Of a DNA stretch of 64,000 nt, positions 1 to 8,072 are shown one piece after another. The notes below the pieces were generated by a model. The model saw only the letters and a program-made list of their open reading frames with translations, did not search any database and had not been told where the DNA came from. The translations under genes and the position numbers were made by a program. The DNA comes from Alphaproteobacteria bacterium. GTDB taxonomy: Bacteria > Pseudomonadota > Alphaproteobacteria > SHVP01. Every line of letters starts with the position of its first letter. Position 1 is the first letter of the stretch. The stretch covers positions 495,396 through 559,395 of the forward strand of contig JAVJOO010000004.1 in assembly GCA_040216735.1 (NCBI GenBank), read 5' to 3'.

Positions 1-1
1 C

Positions 2-112
2 CGCGTCCTCGATTGGAGCTATGCGGAGTTCTTTTCCGCCCTCGACAACGGGCGCATCATTGACGCCAAGACGATAATTGCCGGGCTGTGGCTGCGCCAA
101 ACACAGGGGTAG
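2..112 (+). CDS. Nudix hydrolase, 3' end only
   Basis: Only the last 36 codons are present; the gene begins outside the window. The tail has the pattern of the C-terminus of ADP-ribose/GDP-mannose pyrophosphatase-type Nudix enzymes: a short helix, then GRIIDAKTIIAGLWL, like the DAKTI-LLWL ending common in that group. The Nudix box itself is not in the window, so the catalytic residues cannot be checked and the substrate is unknown. The stop codon lies one base from the stop of the convergent gene on the other strand. Family assignment rests on this tail alone. Confidence 0.5.
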   Translation, partial: RVLDWSYAEFFSALDNGRIIDAKTIIAGLWLRQTQG

Positions 113-113
113 C

Positions 114-794
114 TCAGCCCTGAGTTCCCGTGGTCTCCTGCAACAAATAGGTCGTGGAAAGGACGTCGAAACGCATTTTGACCAGCAGCCTGTCGTTCAG
201 CGTGCACCATGCATCCATACGATCGTGCCCTTCCTTGTCGACATAGGTGACGCGTTCGCACTCAAAACTTCCCGCGGGGGCCTCGACGGTTTCCTTGCCG
301 CGGTAACGGAAGCGATGCTGGGAGATGCCGAGCATCGGGCCCGATGCACCGTTTGCCAGAGGCGAGCAGGTGGCGGACGTGAAGGTTTGTATTTCCTCCT
401 GTTTGGATCGTTCGATATTGGCAAAATGCCAAACATCGCAGGCCACCGGGTGGGTTACGAACGAATGCGGCGGTTCGTCGAACGCCATCGTTTGGGAAAT
501 CCTGCCTTCGTTCGCGGTAAACCCTTCGCACTCGACTTGCTTGCCGTTGAAGCGAAACCAGCTCGATCCGAGGAATTCGTCTCTGACGGAGACTCGGACA
601 AAGACGTCCTTGGGTCGCCAGTTCATATCGACGGTGGACGTGACATCGCGCAAGACCTGTGAGTCATCCATTTCACATAGGGCCCGCAGCGTTCGATCAC
701 CGTTGCCATGCACCGTTACCGTGCACCACTCTCGACCGCGTTCACCGGTGTCTCCGAGGTACTGAATCTTGTAGCTGTAGGTTCGATGTTGCAT
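114..794 (-). CDS. hypothetical protein, 226 aa
   Basis: Not recognised as a named family. The protein has no signal peptide or membrane segment and looks beta-rich. The C-terminal third (pattern YRGKETVEAPAGSFECERV, then DAWCTLNDRLLVKM) recalls DUF3108-like proteins, in which a group is read out through beta strands, but this is only a resemblance. It has several cysteines (near residues 24, 40, 87, 119, 143, 178 and 197). The ATG start follows a purine-rich GACGAGA stretch. It is convergent with the Nudix gene and divergent from the reductase at 895, so it is probably a single-gene unit. The long open frame on a GC-rich strand is a mild risk of false calling, but no competing frame looks more protein-like. 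Confidence 0.55.
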   Translation of the reverse strand: MQHRTYSYKIQYLGDTGERGREWCTVTVHGNGDRTLRALCEMDDSQVLRDVTSTVDMNWRPKDVFVRVSVRDEFLGSSWFRFNGKQVECEGFTANEGRISQTMAFDEPPHSFVTHPVACDVWHFANIERSKQEEIQTFTSATCSPLANGASGPMLGISQHRFRYRGKETVEAPAGSFECERVTYVDKEGHDRMDAWCTLNDRLLVKMRFDVLSTTYLLQETTGTQG

Positions 795-894
795 CCGGTA
801 TCTCGTCTAGTTGTCGCTGTCCGGCTGGTACTGCGGGCCGTGCCGAGGGTAGTCTTTCTCTCGAACGCAAACGGGCGTCTGGGGAGGGTCGTCA

Positions 895-1560
895 TTGCCT
901 CATATCTTTGTAGCCGGTGCAAGCCGGCGAGTCGGGTTCGAGACGGTAAAAGTTCTTCGCGCTAAGGGATACGACGTATCGTGCTGCTTTCGGAGCGAGT
1001 CTGACCGTACAACGGTCGAGCAGACGGGGGCGCGAGTCGAGATCGTCGACGCCTTTGACGCGGGCGTCCTTGCCGATGCAATTGCCCGGGCCGGCGCGCT
1101 CGACGCGGTTATTTGTACGCTCGGCGGCAAGCCCGGCGACGAACCGAGGGTGGATTTCGTCGGCGCCAAGCACAGTATCGATGGGACGAAAGCCGCAGGC
1201 ATCAAGCGGTTTCTGTTCGTCACCGCCATAGGCTGTGGCAACACTTGGGACATCCTAGGCGAAAAGGCGCAAGGGTTTCTCGGTCCCGCGATTGAGGCGA
1301 AGAACAAAGCCGAGGAATATCTGTTCGCAAGCGGGCTGGATTACACGGTCCTGCGACCGGGCGGCTTGTCGGACGACCCCGCGACGGGGAACGGCTTTCT
1401 GACCCGGAATGCCGATGTCCTTGGCACCGTGACCCGCGCGGACGTCGCAGCGCAACTCGTCCGCTGTCTGGAGAACAGCACAACCAGGGGCAAGGTCTAC
1501 CAAGTTCTCGACCGCACCCAGATGCGGACCGAAACGCCCTACGTCGAAGAAGTTCTCTAG
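895..1560 (+). CDS. NmrA-like NAD(P)-binding atypical SDR
   Basis: Atypical short-chain dehydrogenase/NmrA-type protein, 221 aa, cytosolic. The N-terminus has the Rossmann glycine motif VAGASRRVG (residues 6-14) after the first beta strand. Residues 130-155 carry the atypical-SDR signature: a KNKAEEYL helix followed by SGLDYTVLRPGGL. The classical YxxxK active site is not evident, as in many NmrA-like members that act as redox sensors or reductases of unknown substrate. The start is TTG, preceded by a strong GGGGAGGG ribosome-binding site at the right distance, and the first residues match the usual family start. It converges on the cysteine hydrolase with 3 nt between the stops. The substrate cannot be inferred. 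Confidence 0.8.
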   Translation: MPHIFVAGASRRVGFETVKVLRAKGYDVSCCFRSESDRTTVEQTGARVEIVDAFDAGVLADAIARAGALDAVICTLGGKPGDEPRVDFVGAKHSIDGTKAAGIKRFLFVTAIGCGNTWDILGEKAQGFLGPAIEAKNKAEEYLFASGLDYTVLRPGGLSDDPATGNGFLTRNADVLGTVTRADVAAQLVRCLENSTTRGKVYQVLDRTQMRTETPYVEEVL

Positions 1561-1563
1561 CGG

Positions 1564-2274
1564 CTATTCCGCGGCGACGGGTCGCGCCTGAGCGGCGGCC
1601 AACAAGGAGACAACTTCGTCTGTGGTCTGAACGTCGCCGAAATTGATGATAAAAGAGTACAGACTGGCGGCGTGCTGCTCGTCCGTGTTTGTTGAACAAC
1701 TATCCGACACCATGAGGGTGCGGTAGTTCAGCATCATCGCGTCGCGCGCTGTCGACTCGCAGCAAACATTCGTCGCGGTCCCTGTGATGAGAACGGTATC
1801 GATTCCACGACTGCGCAGCACTTGGTCGAGGTCCGACGAGCCTTGAATAAAGGCGCTGTAGCGCGATTTACGGACCGTCAGGTCTTCCGGATGCGGACGA
1901 AGGTCGGCGTAAAGTTCGTGCCCATGTGCGCCCTCGGACATCGACTCGGTGCGGCGCTTAAAGCCCTCCGGGGTCGAAAGTTCCCGGTGAAAGTGGGACC
2001 AGCTATCGAGCGATTCTTTTGTGACCGTGTTGAGAATCCAGACGACGGTGCCACCCGCGCCGCGTGTCGCGTCGGCAAGTCGATTGATATTCGGACAGGT
2101 GCCGGCTGCTTCGGGGACGTACGCGTGACCGGCACCTTCCTTCACGAATGCGTTCTGCATATCGACAACGATGAGTGCGGTTCGCCGTGGGTCGAGAGTT
2201 TGATAGGCGTGCACCCGTCCGCGCCGTTGCTTGACCCGCTCTTCAATATCCTTAGGAATTGCGAAAGTATGCAT
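1564..2274 (-). CDS. isochorismatase-family cysteine hydrolase
   Basis: Cysteine hydrolase of the isochorismatase-like superfamily, 236 aa, nearest in style to ureidoacrylate/N-carbamoyl amidohydrolases (RutB type). The expected triad is visible: D38 in LIVVDMQNAF, K136 in VRKSRYSAF and C171 in TNVCCEST; the preceding ITGTATNV loop carries the cis-peptide typical of the family. Family members cleave C-N bonds in amides, ureides or carbamoyl amines, or isochorismate; the substrate here is unknown. The start is set at the ATG that overlaps the stop of the upstream VOC gene (ATGA); nine extra upstream codons are possible but would run into that gene. It is the last gene of a three-gene minus-strand unit with a lipoprotein and a VOC protein, next to two amidases. 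Confidence 0.85.
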   Translation of the reverse strand: MHTFAIPKDIEERVKQRRGRVHAYQTLDPRRTALIVVDMQNAFVKEGAGHAYVPEAAGTCPNINRLADATRGAGGTVVWILNTVTKESLDSWSHFHRELSTPEGFKRRTESMSEGAHGHELYADLRPHPEDLTVRKSRYSAFIQGSSDLDQVLRSRGIDTVLITGTATNVCCESTARDAMMLNYRTLMVSDSCSTNTDEQHAASLYSFIINFGDVQTTDEVVSLLAAAQARPVAAE

Positions 2275-2660
2275 CAGGCGTCTCCGTTCGGCGGTTGGCA
2301 CATGTGGAACTCATTGCCGTAAAGGTCGATGAAACGGGCGGTTACGCCCCACGGTTCTTCCATTGGCGGGTCGTTGAAATGGACGCCGCGGGATTTGAGC
2401 GTCTCGTAAGTTCGTCGGCAATTATCCGTTTCGACGACAAAGACCGGGGATTTACCCACCCCCGTGTCGCTCGGGGATTGCGGTCGCTGATCCAATACCA
2501 GAGTGAGGTCGGGTTGGTCCGGGGAAGCGACCGTCAACCAACGTGTCCCGTCGGTGTAGGTCTCGTCTTGGTGCTTCACGAAACCGAGCTTGTCGGTATA
2601 CCAGCTGCATGCCGTATCGCAATCGGCGACATGGACCGTTACCTGGCTGATCCTGAACAT
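2274..2660 (-). CDS. VOC (glyoxalase/bleomycin-resistance fold) protein
   Basis: Vicinal oxygen chelate protein, 128 aa, two beta-alpha-beta-beta-beta modules. The first module runs from RISQVTVHVADCD to about residue 60 and contains CSWYTDKLGF; the second, from about residue 70, ends in ARFIDLYGNEFHMCQPP, the usual last strand with its metal-site position. Such proteins can be lyases, dioxygenases, epimerases or drug-binding proteins; nothing here decides between them. The ATG at 2660 overlaps the stop of the upstream lipoprotein gene (ATGA), and its own stop overlaps the next start in the same way. A TTG one codon upstream is possible but less likely. Translational coupling across the three genes suggests a shared job. 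Confidence 0.8.
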   Translation of the reverse strand: MFRISQVTVHVADCDTACSWYTDKLGFVKHQDETYTDGTRWLTVASPDQPDLTLVLDQRPQSPSDTGVGKSPVFVVETDNCRRTYETLKSRGVHFNDPPMEEPWGVTARFIDLYGNEFHMCQPPNGDA

Positions 2661-2890
2661 CAATCGACGACTTGCTGTTTGAGAATCGGATTGCCGAACT
2701 CGTCTCGTCGAATTTCTCCAACTACGCGGTCAGGTTGGAGGAATCGTTTGAACATGTAGTCGTCGCGTAGTTCAAATCGAGGGATGATTTCTGCGCAGCC
2801 GCCGACGGCCAGCATGAGCCCAAACGCAAGGAGGAAGCGAGGTCCGTGTACGTTGGGAGGTTTTGTGTGGCTTTCTCTGTTCTTATCCAT
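2660..2890 (-). CDS. small predicted lipoprotein, 76 aa
   Basis: Short protein with a charged, fairly long N-terminus (about 18 residues), a hydrophobic stretch FLLAFGLMLAVGG and a lipobox-like cysteine at residue 32, leaving a mature part of 44 residues. The lipobox (VGGC) is acceptable but not perfect. The mature part is hydrophilic, with RRDEFGNPILKQQ near the end, and matches no family I know. It is the first gene of a three-gene minus-strand unit; its stop overlaps the start of the VOC gene by ATGA, which supports it being translated. It starts 130 nt from the divergent amidase, with promoters for both directions presumably in between. Confidence 0.6.
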   Translation of the reverse strand: MDKNRESHTKPPNVHGPRFLLAFGLMLAVGGCAEIIPRFELRDDYMFKRFLQPDRVVGEIRRDEFGNPILKQQVVD

Positions 2891-2979
2891 GAGCTTCCTA
2901 GTGGACGGACGGCGAATCCTACTGTCAACGGCGATCTTGCCACTCCCTATGTATTGTCTTCAACGTTAGGGTAGGGACA

Positions 2980-3024
2980 ATGTCGCGCCTCGTCACACCT
3001 ATGCAGTATTGGGCCGTAATTTGA
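2980..3024 (+). CDS. possible 14-codon leader ORF of the amidase pair
   Basis: ATG preceded by purine-rich AGGGTAGGGACA opens a 14-codon frame (MSRLVTPMQYWAVI) whose TGA overlaps the TTG start of the first amidase (TTGA). This could be a translated leader that couples ribosomes into the amidase, which lacks its own clear ribosome-binding site. It could also be chance, or the trace of an older longer N-terminus in another frame. No run of a single amino acid or tandem rare codons suggests classical attenuation. Confidence 0.25.
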   Translation: MSRLVTPMQYWAVI

Positions 3025-4409
3025 TCCAGCCGTATGAACGTTCCGCGCAGGAGTTGATCGCGGCCTATCGCAACGGCGAGCTGACACCGTCGAGCGCGCT
3101 GGACAGTATCCTCGCGCGGATCGATCACTGCGAGCCCAGAATCAATGCCTATTGCTACCGCGACGACGAGACAGCTCGGCAAACGGCCGAGGAATCCACC
3201 AAACGTTGGCAGGCGGGCCGGCCCCTTGGCGGGTTAGATGGCGTTCCGGTGTCGGTCAAAGACCTGATCGATGTCGCGGGGATGCCTACTCGGTCTGGAT
3301 CTAGAGCCACCACGGCCGACGCCGTCGCCAAGGACTCGCCGTGCCTTGCAGGATTGCGCCGAAGCGGCGCGGTCATTTTGGGAAAGACTACGACACCCGA
3401 ATTCGGGCACAAGGGCGTGACCGATAGTCTGCTCAGCGGCGTCACGCGAAACCCTTGGGACACGGACATGACGCCGGGCGGCTCAAGTGGTGGTGCCGGC
3501 GCCGCTTTGGCAGCTGGCATGGGGCCGCTTGCAATCGGTACCGATGGCGGTGGATCGTGCCGCAAACCGGCAAATTATTGCGGCGTCGTCGGGATGAAGC
3601 CTTCCTTCGGACGGGTACCTCTTGCCAGCACCGGCGGGTCCTGGCCGCTGTCGTCACCAGGACCGATGGCACGCACCGTGGCCGACGCCGCGTTGTTGCT
3701 CCAGGCGATTTCCGAACCGAGCCATCGCGACCCCTTTGTCCTACCCGAGTTTCAGGCCGGGGTGGCGATGGCATCGGATATCAAGGGCGTTCGGATTGCG
3801 CACTGCCTAGAACTTGCCGGTGCTAATGCACGTCCGGAAATCGCAACGGGAGTCGGCGCAAGCGTCGCGGTGTTTCGTGAGTTAGGTGCAGAAGTCGAAG
3901 CCGAAAAGCCTGATATACCGGACTCGATGCCGTTCTACCGCACGCTGTTCGACAGCGGATCGGCGCTGAACGCCTCACAATGGAGCGAAACGCAACTCGG
4001 CCTCGCCGATCCTACCTTTCGCGAAAGCGTTGAGCGCGGCCGGGCGCTTTCCGCGGTCGAGCTGCGCCGGGCGTTGCAGCATCGCGGTGAACTCGCTGCG
4101 GCGATGGCGCGATTTCTCGATCATTACGACCTATTGGTTCTGCCCAGCAATCCAACGACAGCTTACAAATTGGGGCAGCGCGAGCCGACCAAGACACCTC
4201 GCGATATGTGGTCTGCGACGGTCTGCTTTACTTCACCCTTCAATATCACCGGCCAGCCGGCGATTACCGTCCCGTGCGGACATACCGAGGCGGGACTGCC
4301 GTTCGGGCTCCAGATTGTCGGGCGATATGGCGAAGATGAACTCGTCCTTCGGGCTGCGGCTGCTTTCGAAGCGACAACCGGCCTTGCCAATCAGTTGGCG
4401 CCGCTATGA
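3021..4409 (+). CDS. amidase signature family enzyme (first of tandem pair)
   Basis: Amidase-signature hydrolase, 462 aa, full length. The Lys-Ser-Ser catalytic set is intact: K80 in VPVSVKDL, cis-serine S155 in TPGGSSGG and nucleophile S179 in GTDGGGSCRKPA, with the normal 24-residue spacing between the serines. The C-terminal GQPAITVPCG and LPFGLQIVG motifs are present. It is not likely to be GatA because no gatB or gatC is nearby. The TTG at 3021 is chosen because it places seven residues before SAQEL, exactly as in the paralogue downstream (SAKEL); a TTG at 3009 would add four residues. Its stop overlaps the start of the second amidase by ATGA. The amide substrate is unknown; the neighbouring cysteine hydrolase suggests amide or ureide breakdown (inference). 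Confidence 0.9.
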   Translation: MIQPYERSAQELIAAYRNGELTPSSALDSILARIDHCEPRINAYCYRDDETARQTAEESTKRWQAGRPLGGLDGVPVSVKDLIDVAGMPTRSGSRATTADAVAKDSPCLAGLRRSGAVILGKTTTPEFGHKGVTDSLLSGVTRNPWDTDMTPGGSSGGAGAALAAGMGPLAIGTDGGGSCRKPANYCGVVGMKPSFGRVPLASTGGSWPLSSPGPMARTVADAALLLQAISEPSHRDPFVLPEFQAGVAMASDIKGVRIAHCLELAGANARPEIATGVGASVAVFRELGAEVEAEKPDIPDSMPFYRTLFDSGSALNASQWSETQLGLADPTFRESVERGRALSAVELRRALQHRGELAAAMARFLDHYDLLVLPSNPTTAYKLGQREPTKTPRDMWSATVCFTSPFNITGQPAITVPCGHTEAGLPFGLQIVGRYGEDELVLRAAAAFEATTGLANQLAPL

Positions 4410-5800
4410 GCGAACTGTGGCGCCTGTCCGCGAAAGAACTGACCGACGGGTACGCCAGTGGCGACTTCACGCCAGCCGAGGCAACGCAGGCCGTTCTGGA
4501 ACGAACTTCGACGCTCAACGAAAAACTGAATTGTTTTTGCTTGGTCGATCCGGATCGAGCGCTGGCCGATGCAGCGGCTTCAACCCAGCGGTGGAGAGCG
4601 GGCACGGCGCTGAGTCCGATCGATGGCGTGCCGACCTCAATCAAGGATCTGCTGCTCGCGGAAGGATGGCCGACACTGTTCGGATCGCTGACGACGGACC
4701 CCGACCAGGCTTGGAACGCCGATGCGCCGGCGGTCGGCAACTTGCGCCGTGGCGGTGCGATCTTCTTCGGCAAAACCACAACGCCCGAATGGGGCCACAA
4801 GGGCGCCACCGACAGCCGCCTCCACGGGATCACGCGAAATCCTTGGAATACGGACCTGACCCCCGGTGGATCGAGTGGCGGTGCCGCCGCCGCCCTTGTA
4901 AGCGGTTCGGGGCCCCTGGCAATCGGCAGCGACGGTGGCGGTTCGTGTAGGACACCGGCGAATTTCTGCGGTGTGGTCGGGCTGAAACCGACCCATGGCC
5001 GCGTTCCGGTTTGGCCGCCAAGTACGTGGGGGCACCTGACGACGCCCGGTCCCATGGCACGAACCGTAGCCGATGCCGCCCAGATGCTTCGGCTGATGAG
5101 TCGTCCCGATATCCGCGATCCGCTGACCCGGCCCGACAATCCGTTTGACCCGGTCACCGGTATGAACGAAGGGGTTGCCGGCCTCAGGATCGCCCTCAGC
5201 CCTGGGTTCGGCCACCCCGTTAAAAAGGAGATCGCCGACGCGGTGGTTCGGGCGGCGCAGACATTCAGCGATATGGGTGCGGGGGTTGAGGAAGTATCGC
5301 CGGATGTCGGCGACGCGATAGAGCTGTTCCGCACGTACTTTTTTGTAGGGGCGGCGATTACCATGAAGAACATCCCCAAGCACAGACATGCGCTGCTCGA
5401 GGATCTATTTAGGCAAGTTGCGGAGGTCGGGGCGCAAATCACAGCCACCGACTATGTCGAAGCGGTTCGGGCGACAACCGAACTCCGTCAACGGATGGGC
5501 GTATTTCACCAAACCTACGACCTCATCCTCACGGCCACAAATTCAGTGCTGCCCTTTCCCGTCGGGATGGCGACGCCTCCTGAGGACGCCGACGGGAAGT
5601 GGGGCAATTTTTCGCCGACGCTCTTCCCAATTAATTTGTCAGGTCAGCCGGCCATCACGGTCCCCTGCGATCGTGCCTCGAACGGCCTGCCCATCGGGCT
5701 CCAGCTCGTTGCAGCCGCAGGTCGCGAAGATTTGCTTTTCCGGGCGGCCCTGGCGTTCGAGCGGACCTCGGGTTTCGCTAACCAGGTCGCGCCAATCTAG
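4406..5800 (+). CDS. amidase signature family enzyme (second of tandem pair)
   Basis: 464 aa amidase clearly paralogous to the gene before it along the whole length. Catalytic residues are intact: K80 in VPTSIKDL, cis-serine S156 in TPGGSSGG and nucleophile S180 in GSDGGGSCRTPA. Motifs TTTPEWGHKG, NPWNTDLTPGG and CGVVGLKPTHGRVP are shared with the first copy, while the segment around residues 205-330 differs most, which is where amidase substrate pockets usually vary. The ATG start overlaps the previous stop by 4 nt, so the two are probably translated together. The pair looks like a tandem duplication that has diverged in specificity. A long antisense frame over this gene is a GC-strand shadow. 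Confidence 0.9.
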   Translation: MSELWRLSAKELTDGYASGDFTPAEATQAVLERTSTLNEKLNCFCLVDPDRALADAAASTQRWRAGTALSPIDGVPTSIKDLLLAEGWPTLFGSLTTDPDQAWNADAPAVGNLRRGGAIFFGKTTTPEWGHKGATDSRLHGITRNPWNTDLTPGGSSGGAAAALVSGSGPLAIGSDGGGSCRTPANFCGVVGLKPTHGRVPVWPPSTWGHLTTPGPMARTVADAAQMLRLMSRPDIRDPLTRPDNPFDPVTGMNEGVAGLRIALSPGFGHPVKKEIADAVVRAAQTFSDMGAGVEEVSPDVGDAIELFRTYFFVGAAITMKNIPKHRHALLEDLFRQVAEVGAQITATDYVEAVRATTELRQRMGVFHQTYDLILTATNSVLPFPVGMATPPEDADGKWGNFSPTLFPINLSGQPAITVPCDRASNGLPIGLQLVAAAGREDLLFRAALAFERTSGFANQVAPI

Positions 5801-5854
5801 TGTCCCGCACAGTCATGCAAAACTGATACAGTCGCGCCAAACAGGAGTGGATTT

Positions 5855-6571
5855 ATGAGCGTACAGGAAGCAACCGAAGTCAACGACTTGGGCGTCGCCC
5901 GGGACATCGACATTTTCGAGCGTCTAGCCGATTGGAACGGCCTTGATGTCGTCGATTGTGGCTGCGGTAACGGCAGCTTGGCCGGCGGTCTCGCCAAGCG
6001 CGGCGCCGTCGTTACCGGCATTGAACCGGACCCGATCCAAGCGGAAAAGAACCGTGGCGCGGAACCGATTCCGAACGTGACCCTCCTTGAGGCGCCGGCG
6101 CAATCCATTCCGCGGGACGATAACAGTGTAGATGCCGTTGTGTTCAGCAAGTCGTTACATCATGTGCCGTTGGACCAGATGGACAACGCGCTTCGCGAAG
6201 CCGCTCGAATTCTCAAGCCGGGCGGGTTCCTCTACGTTCTTGAGCCGGACATTCGCGGACAGTTCTCGCAGATGGTGAAACCCTTTCATGACGAGACCTT
6301 GGTCCGTGCGAAGGCGCTCGAAGCGCTGGATCGAACGGCCAACACCGTGTTCGGCGATATGGAAGAGTATTGGTACACCAATGTCGTAACGTTCCCCGAT
6401 TTCGAAACCCTCGAGAAGCGCATGTCGGGGTCGTCCTTTAACGAAATCGATGCCGTCCAAGTCGATACGCCGGAGGTCCGGGCCGCGTTCGAAGCCGGAA
6501 AAGCCGAAGAGGGGTATGCCTTTACGAACCTCATGCGGGTCCGCATCTACCGTCATCCCAAGAGCGTATAG
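5855..6571 (+). CDS. class I SAM-dependent methyltransferase
   Basis: 238 aa methyltransferase with a standard seven-strand core. Motif I is VVDCGCGNGSLAGGL near residues 32-46, followed by the acidic end of strand 2 in VTGIEPDP; the motif around SKSLHHVPLDQMDNALREA and LKPGGFLYVLEPD is typical of the UbiE/Methyltransf_11 group. The C-terminal 90 residues (from about 150) form a variable region with YAFTNLMRVRIYRH at the end. The start ATG follows AGGAGTGGATTT, an acceptable ribosome-binding site. It lies 54 nt downstream of the amidase pair and 19 nt before nnr, so it may belong to either unit. The substrate is unknown. Confidence 0.85.
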   Translation: MSVQEATEVNDLGVARDIDIFERLADWNGLDVVDCGCGNGSLAGGLAKRGAVVTGIEPDPIQAEKNRGAEPIPNVTLLEAPAQSIPRDDNSVDAVVFSKSLHHVPLDQMDNALREAARILKPGGFLYVLEPDIRGQFSQMVKPFHDETLVRAKALEALDRTANTVFGDMEEYWYTNVVTFPDFETLEKRMSGSSFNEIDAVQVDTPEVRAAFEAGKAEEGYAFTNLMRVRIYRHPKSV

Positions 6572-6590
6572 CCGCTAGGGAGACCGCCCG

Positions 6591-8072
6591 GTGGTCGGGT
6601 TGAACCACGATCATCGCCTATTCGCGGTAGCAGACATGTATGCCGCCGATTCGGCCGCGATTGCAGCCGGGATCGCCGGCATCCAACTGATGGAAGCCGC
6701 CGGGCGGGCGGTGTCGGACGAGGTTCGGCGCCACTTCTCGCCACGATCGACCGTCGTCCTTTGCGGACCGGGCAATAACGGGGGCGATGGTTTCGTCGCC
6801 GCGCGCCTACTACTAGAGGCCGGTTGGCCGGTAAGGGTGGCCCTTGTTGGTGATCGTGGCAAATTAGCGGGCGATGCGGCCATAGCGGCACAGCGATGGT
6901 CCGAGCCTGTCTTGGCGTTTGAACCCGGCGTTGTCTCGGGCGCCGAAATCGTGATCGACGCGGTATTCGGTGCGGGTTTGACGCGTCCGGTGGACGGCGC
7001 GGTCCGCCAGGTTTTGGAGGCGGTCGCGGCGAGCGACGCCGCAGTGGTTGCCGTCGACGTGCCGAGCGGCGTGCACGGCGACAGTGGTGCGGTACTCGGT
7101 TACGCTCTCCGGGCTGATCGAAGCGTCACGTTCTCACCGAAGAAGACTGGGCATTGCCTGTTGCCGGGGCGCCTGTTGTGCGGGGCTCTCCGTGTCGCTG
7201 ACATCGGTATTCCGGGCGAGGTTCTCGCTGAGATACGCCCGCAAACCTGGGAGAACCATCCGGACCTTTGGCGCCTGTCGATGCGATGGCCGGGATCGGA
7301 GAGTCACAAATACACCCGTGGTTACGCTGTCGCGGTGAGCGGTGGTGCGGAAACGACAGGGGCCATCCGGCTATCGGCCCGCACCGCGTTACGGGCCGGG
7401 GCAGGGGTTATTAGCGTGGCGTGCCCACCAGAGGCCTTGCCGACGTTGGCGGCAACGCTAACTGCGGTGATGACCAAACCGATCTCTCAGCCCGCCGACC
7501 TGATTACCCTCGTCGCGGACCGGCGGGTCACAGCTTGCCTCATCGGTCCGGGGGCTGGGGTTAACGCGCGTACCCGAGAGAATACGCTCGCACTGCTGCG
7601 AACCAATAAACCCTGTGTCATCGATGCCGACGGGCTTTCGGTCTTTGCCTCGGCGCCGACGGCGTTCTTCGCCGCGCTAAACGGGGACTGCATCCTTACC
7701 CCCCACGAAGGTGAGTTTGCGCGCCTGTTCGGTGCCGCACCGGGGAGTCGCCTCGCGCGCACCCGCGCCGCAGCGAGTAGAGCGGGCGCTGTGGTCCTGC
7801 TCAAGGGCGGGGATACGATCGTGGCGTCGCCCGACGGCCGGGCCACGATCACCACGAACGCCCCGCCGGAACTTGCGACCGCTGGGTCCGGAGACGTCCT
7901 TGCGGGGGTGGCACTGGGTCTCCTCGCGCAAGGACTGCCGGCTTTTGAAGCGGCGAGTGCGGCAGCCTGGCTCCACGCCGAGGCAGCGCGACGTTTCGGT
8001 CCGGGCCTCATTGCCGAAGATATCGTGGAACTCCTGCCGGCAGCGCTCCGATCGGTGAAAGAATTGGATTGA
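6591..8072 (+). CDS. nnr: bifunctional NAD(P)H-hydrate epimerase / ADP-dependent dehydratase
   Basis: Repairs damaged (hydrated) NADH and NADPH in the cytosol. The two expected domains are in order: a YjeF_N epimerase (about residues 8-215, with LCGPGNNGGDGFVAARLL and AVDVPSGVHGDSG) and a carbohydrate-kinase-like dehydratase (about 230-490, with GPGAGVN, DADGLSVF, LTPHEGEFARLF and the phosphate-binding TAGSGDVLAG). At 493 aa it is full length for the fused bacterial form. The GTG start at 6591 gives the family's usual short lead-in before the LFAVADMYAADSAAI helix. It is followed by a 338 nt non-coding stretch. Confidence 0.93.
   Translation: MVGLNHDHRLFAVADMYAADSAAIAAGIAGIQLMEAAGRAVSDEVRRHFSPRSTVVLCGPGNNGGDGFVAARLLLEAGWPVRVALVGDRGKLAGDAAIAAQRWSEPVLAFEPGVVSGAEIVIDAVFGAGLTRPVDGAVRQVLEAVAASDAAVVAVDVPSGVHGDSGAVLGYALRADRSVTFSPKKTGHCLLPGRLLCGALRVADIGIPGEVLAEIRPQTWENHPDLWRLSMRWPGSESHKYTRGYAVAVSGGAETTGAIRLSARTALRAGAGVISVACPPEALPTLAATLTAVMTKPISQPADLITLVADRRVTACLIGPGAGVNARTRENTLALLRTNKPCVIDADGLSVFASAPTAFFAALNGDCILTPHEGEFARLFGAAPGSRLARTRAAASRAGAVVLLKGGDTIVASPDGRATITTNAPPELATAGSGDVLAGVALGLLAQGLPAFEAASAAAWLHAEAARRFGPGLIAEDIVELLPAALRSVKELD

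Noticed and set aside
2967-3023. Frameshifted longer N-terminus of the first amidase
   Set aside because: The paralogue begins at the same position relative to the SAxEL motif, so no missing N-terminus is needed; a stop at 2967 also closes the frame upstream.
4030-4950. 306-codon plus-strand frame across the two amidases
   Set aside because: Arg/Ser-rich, out of frame with both conserved proteins; shadow.
4264-5448. 394-codon minus-strand open frame over the second amidase
   Set aside because: Low-complexity Ser/Pro/Ala composition, lies wholly antisense to a conserved enzyme with intact motifs; a codon-bias shadow.
3021-5800. Amidases as GatA of the Glu-tRNA amidotransferase
   Set aside because: No gatB or gatC anywhere in the window, and the tandem arrangement does not fit.
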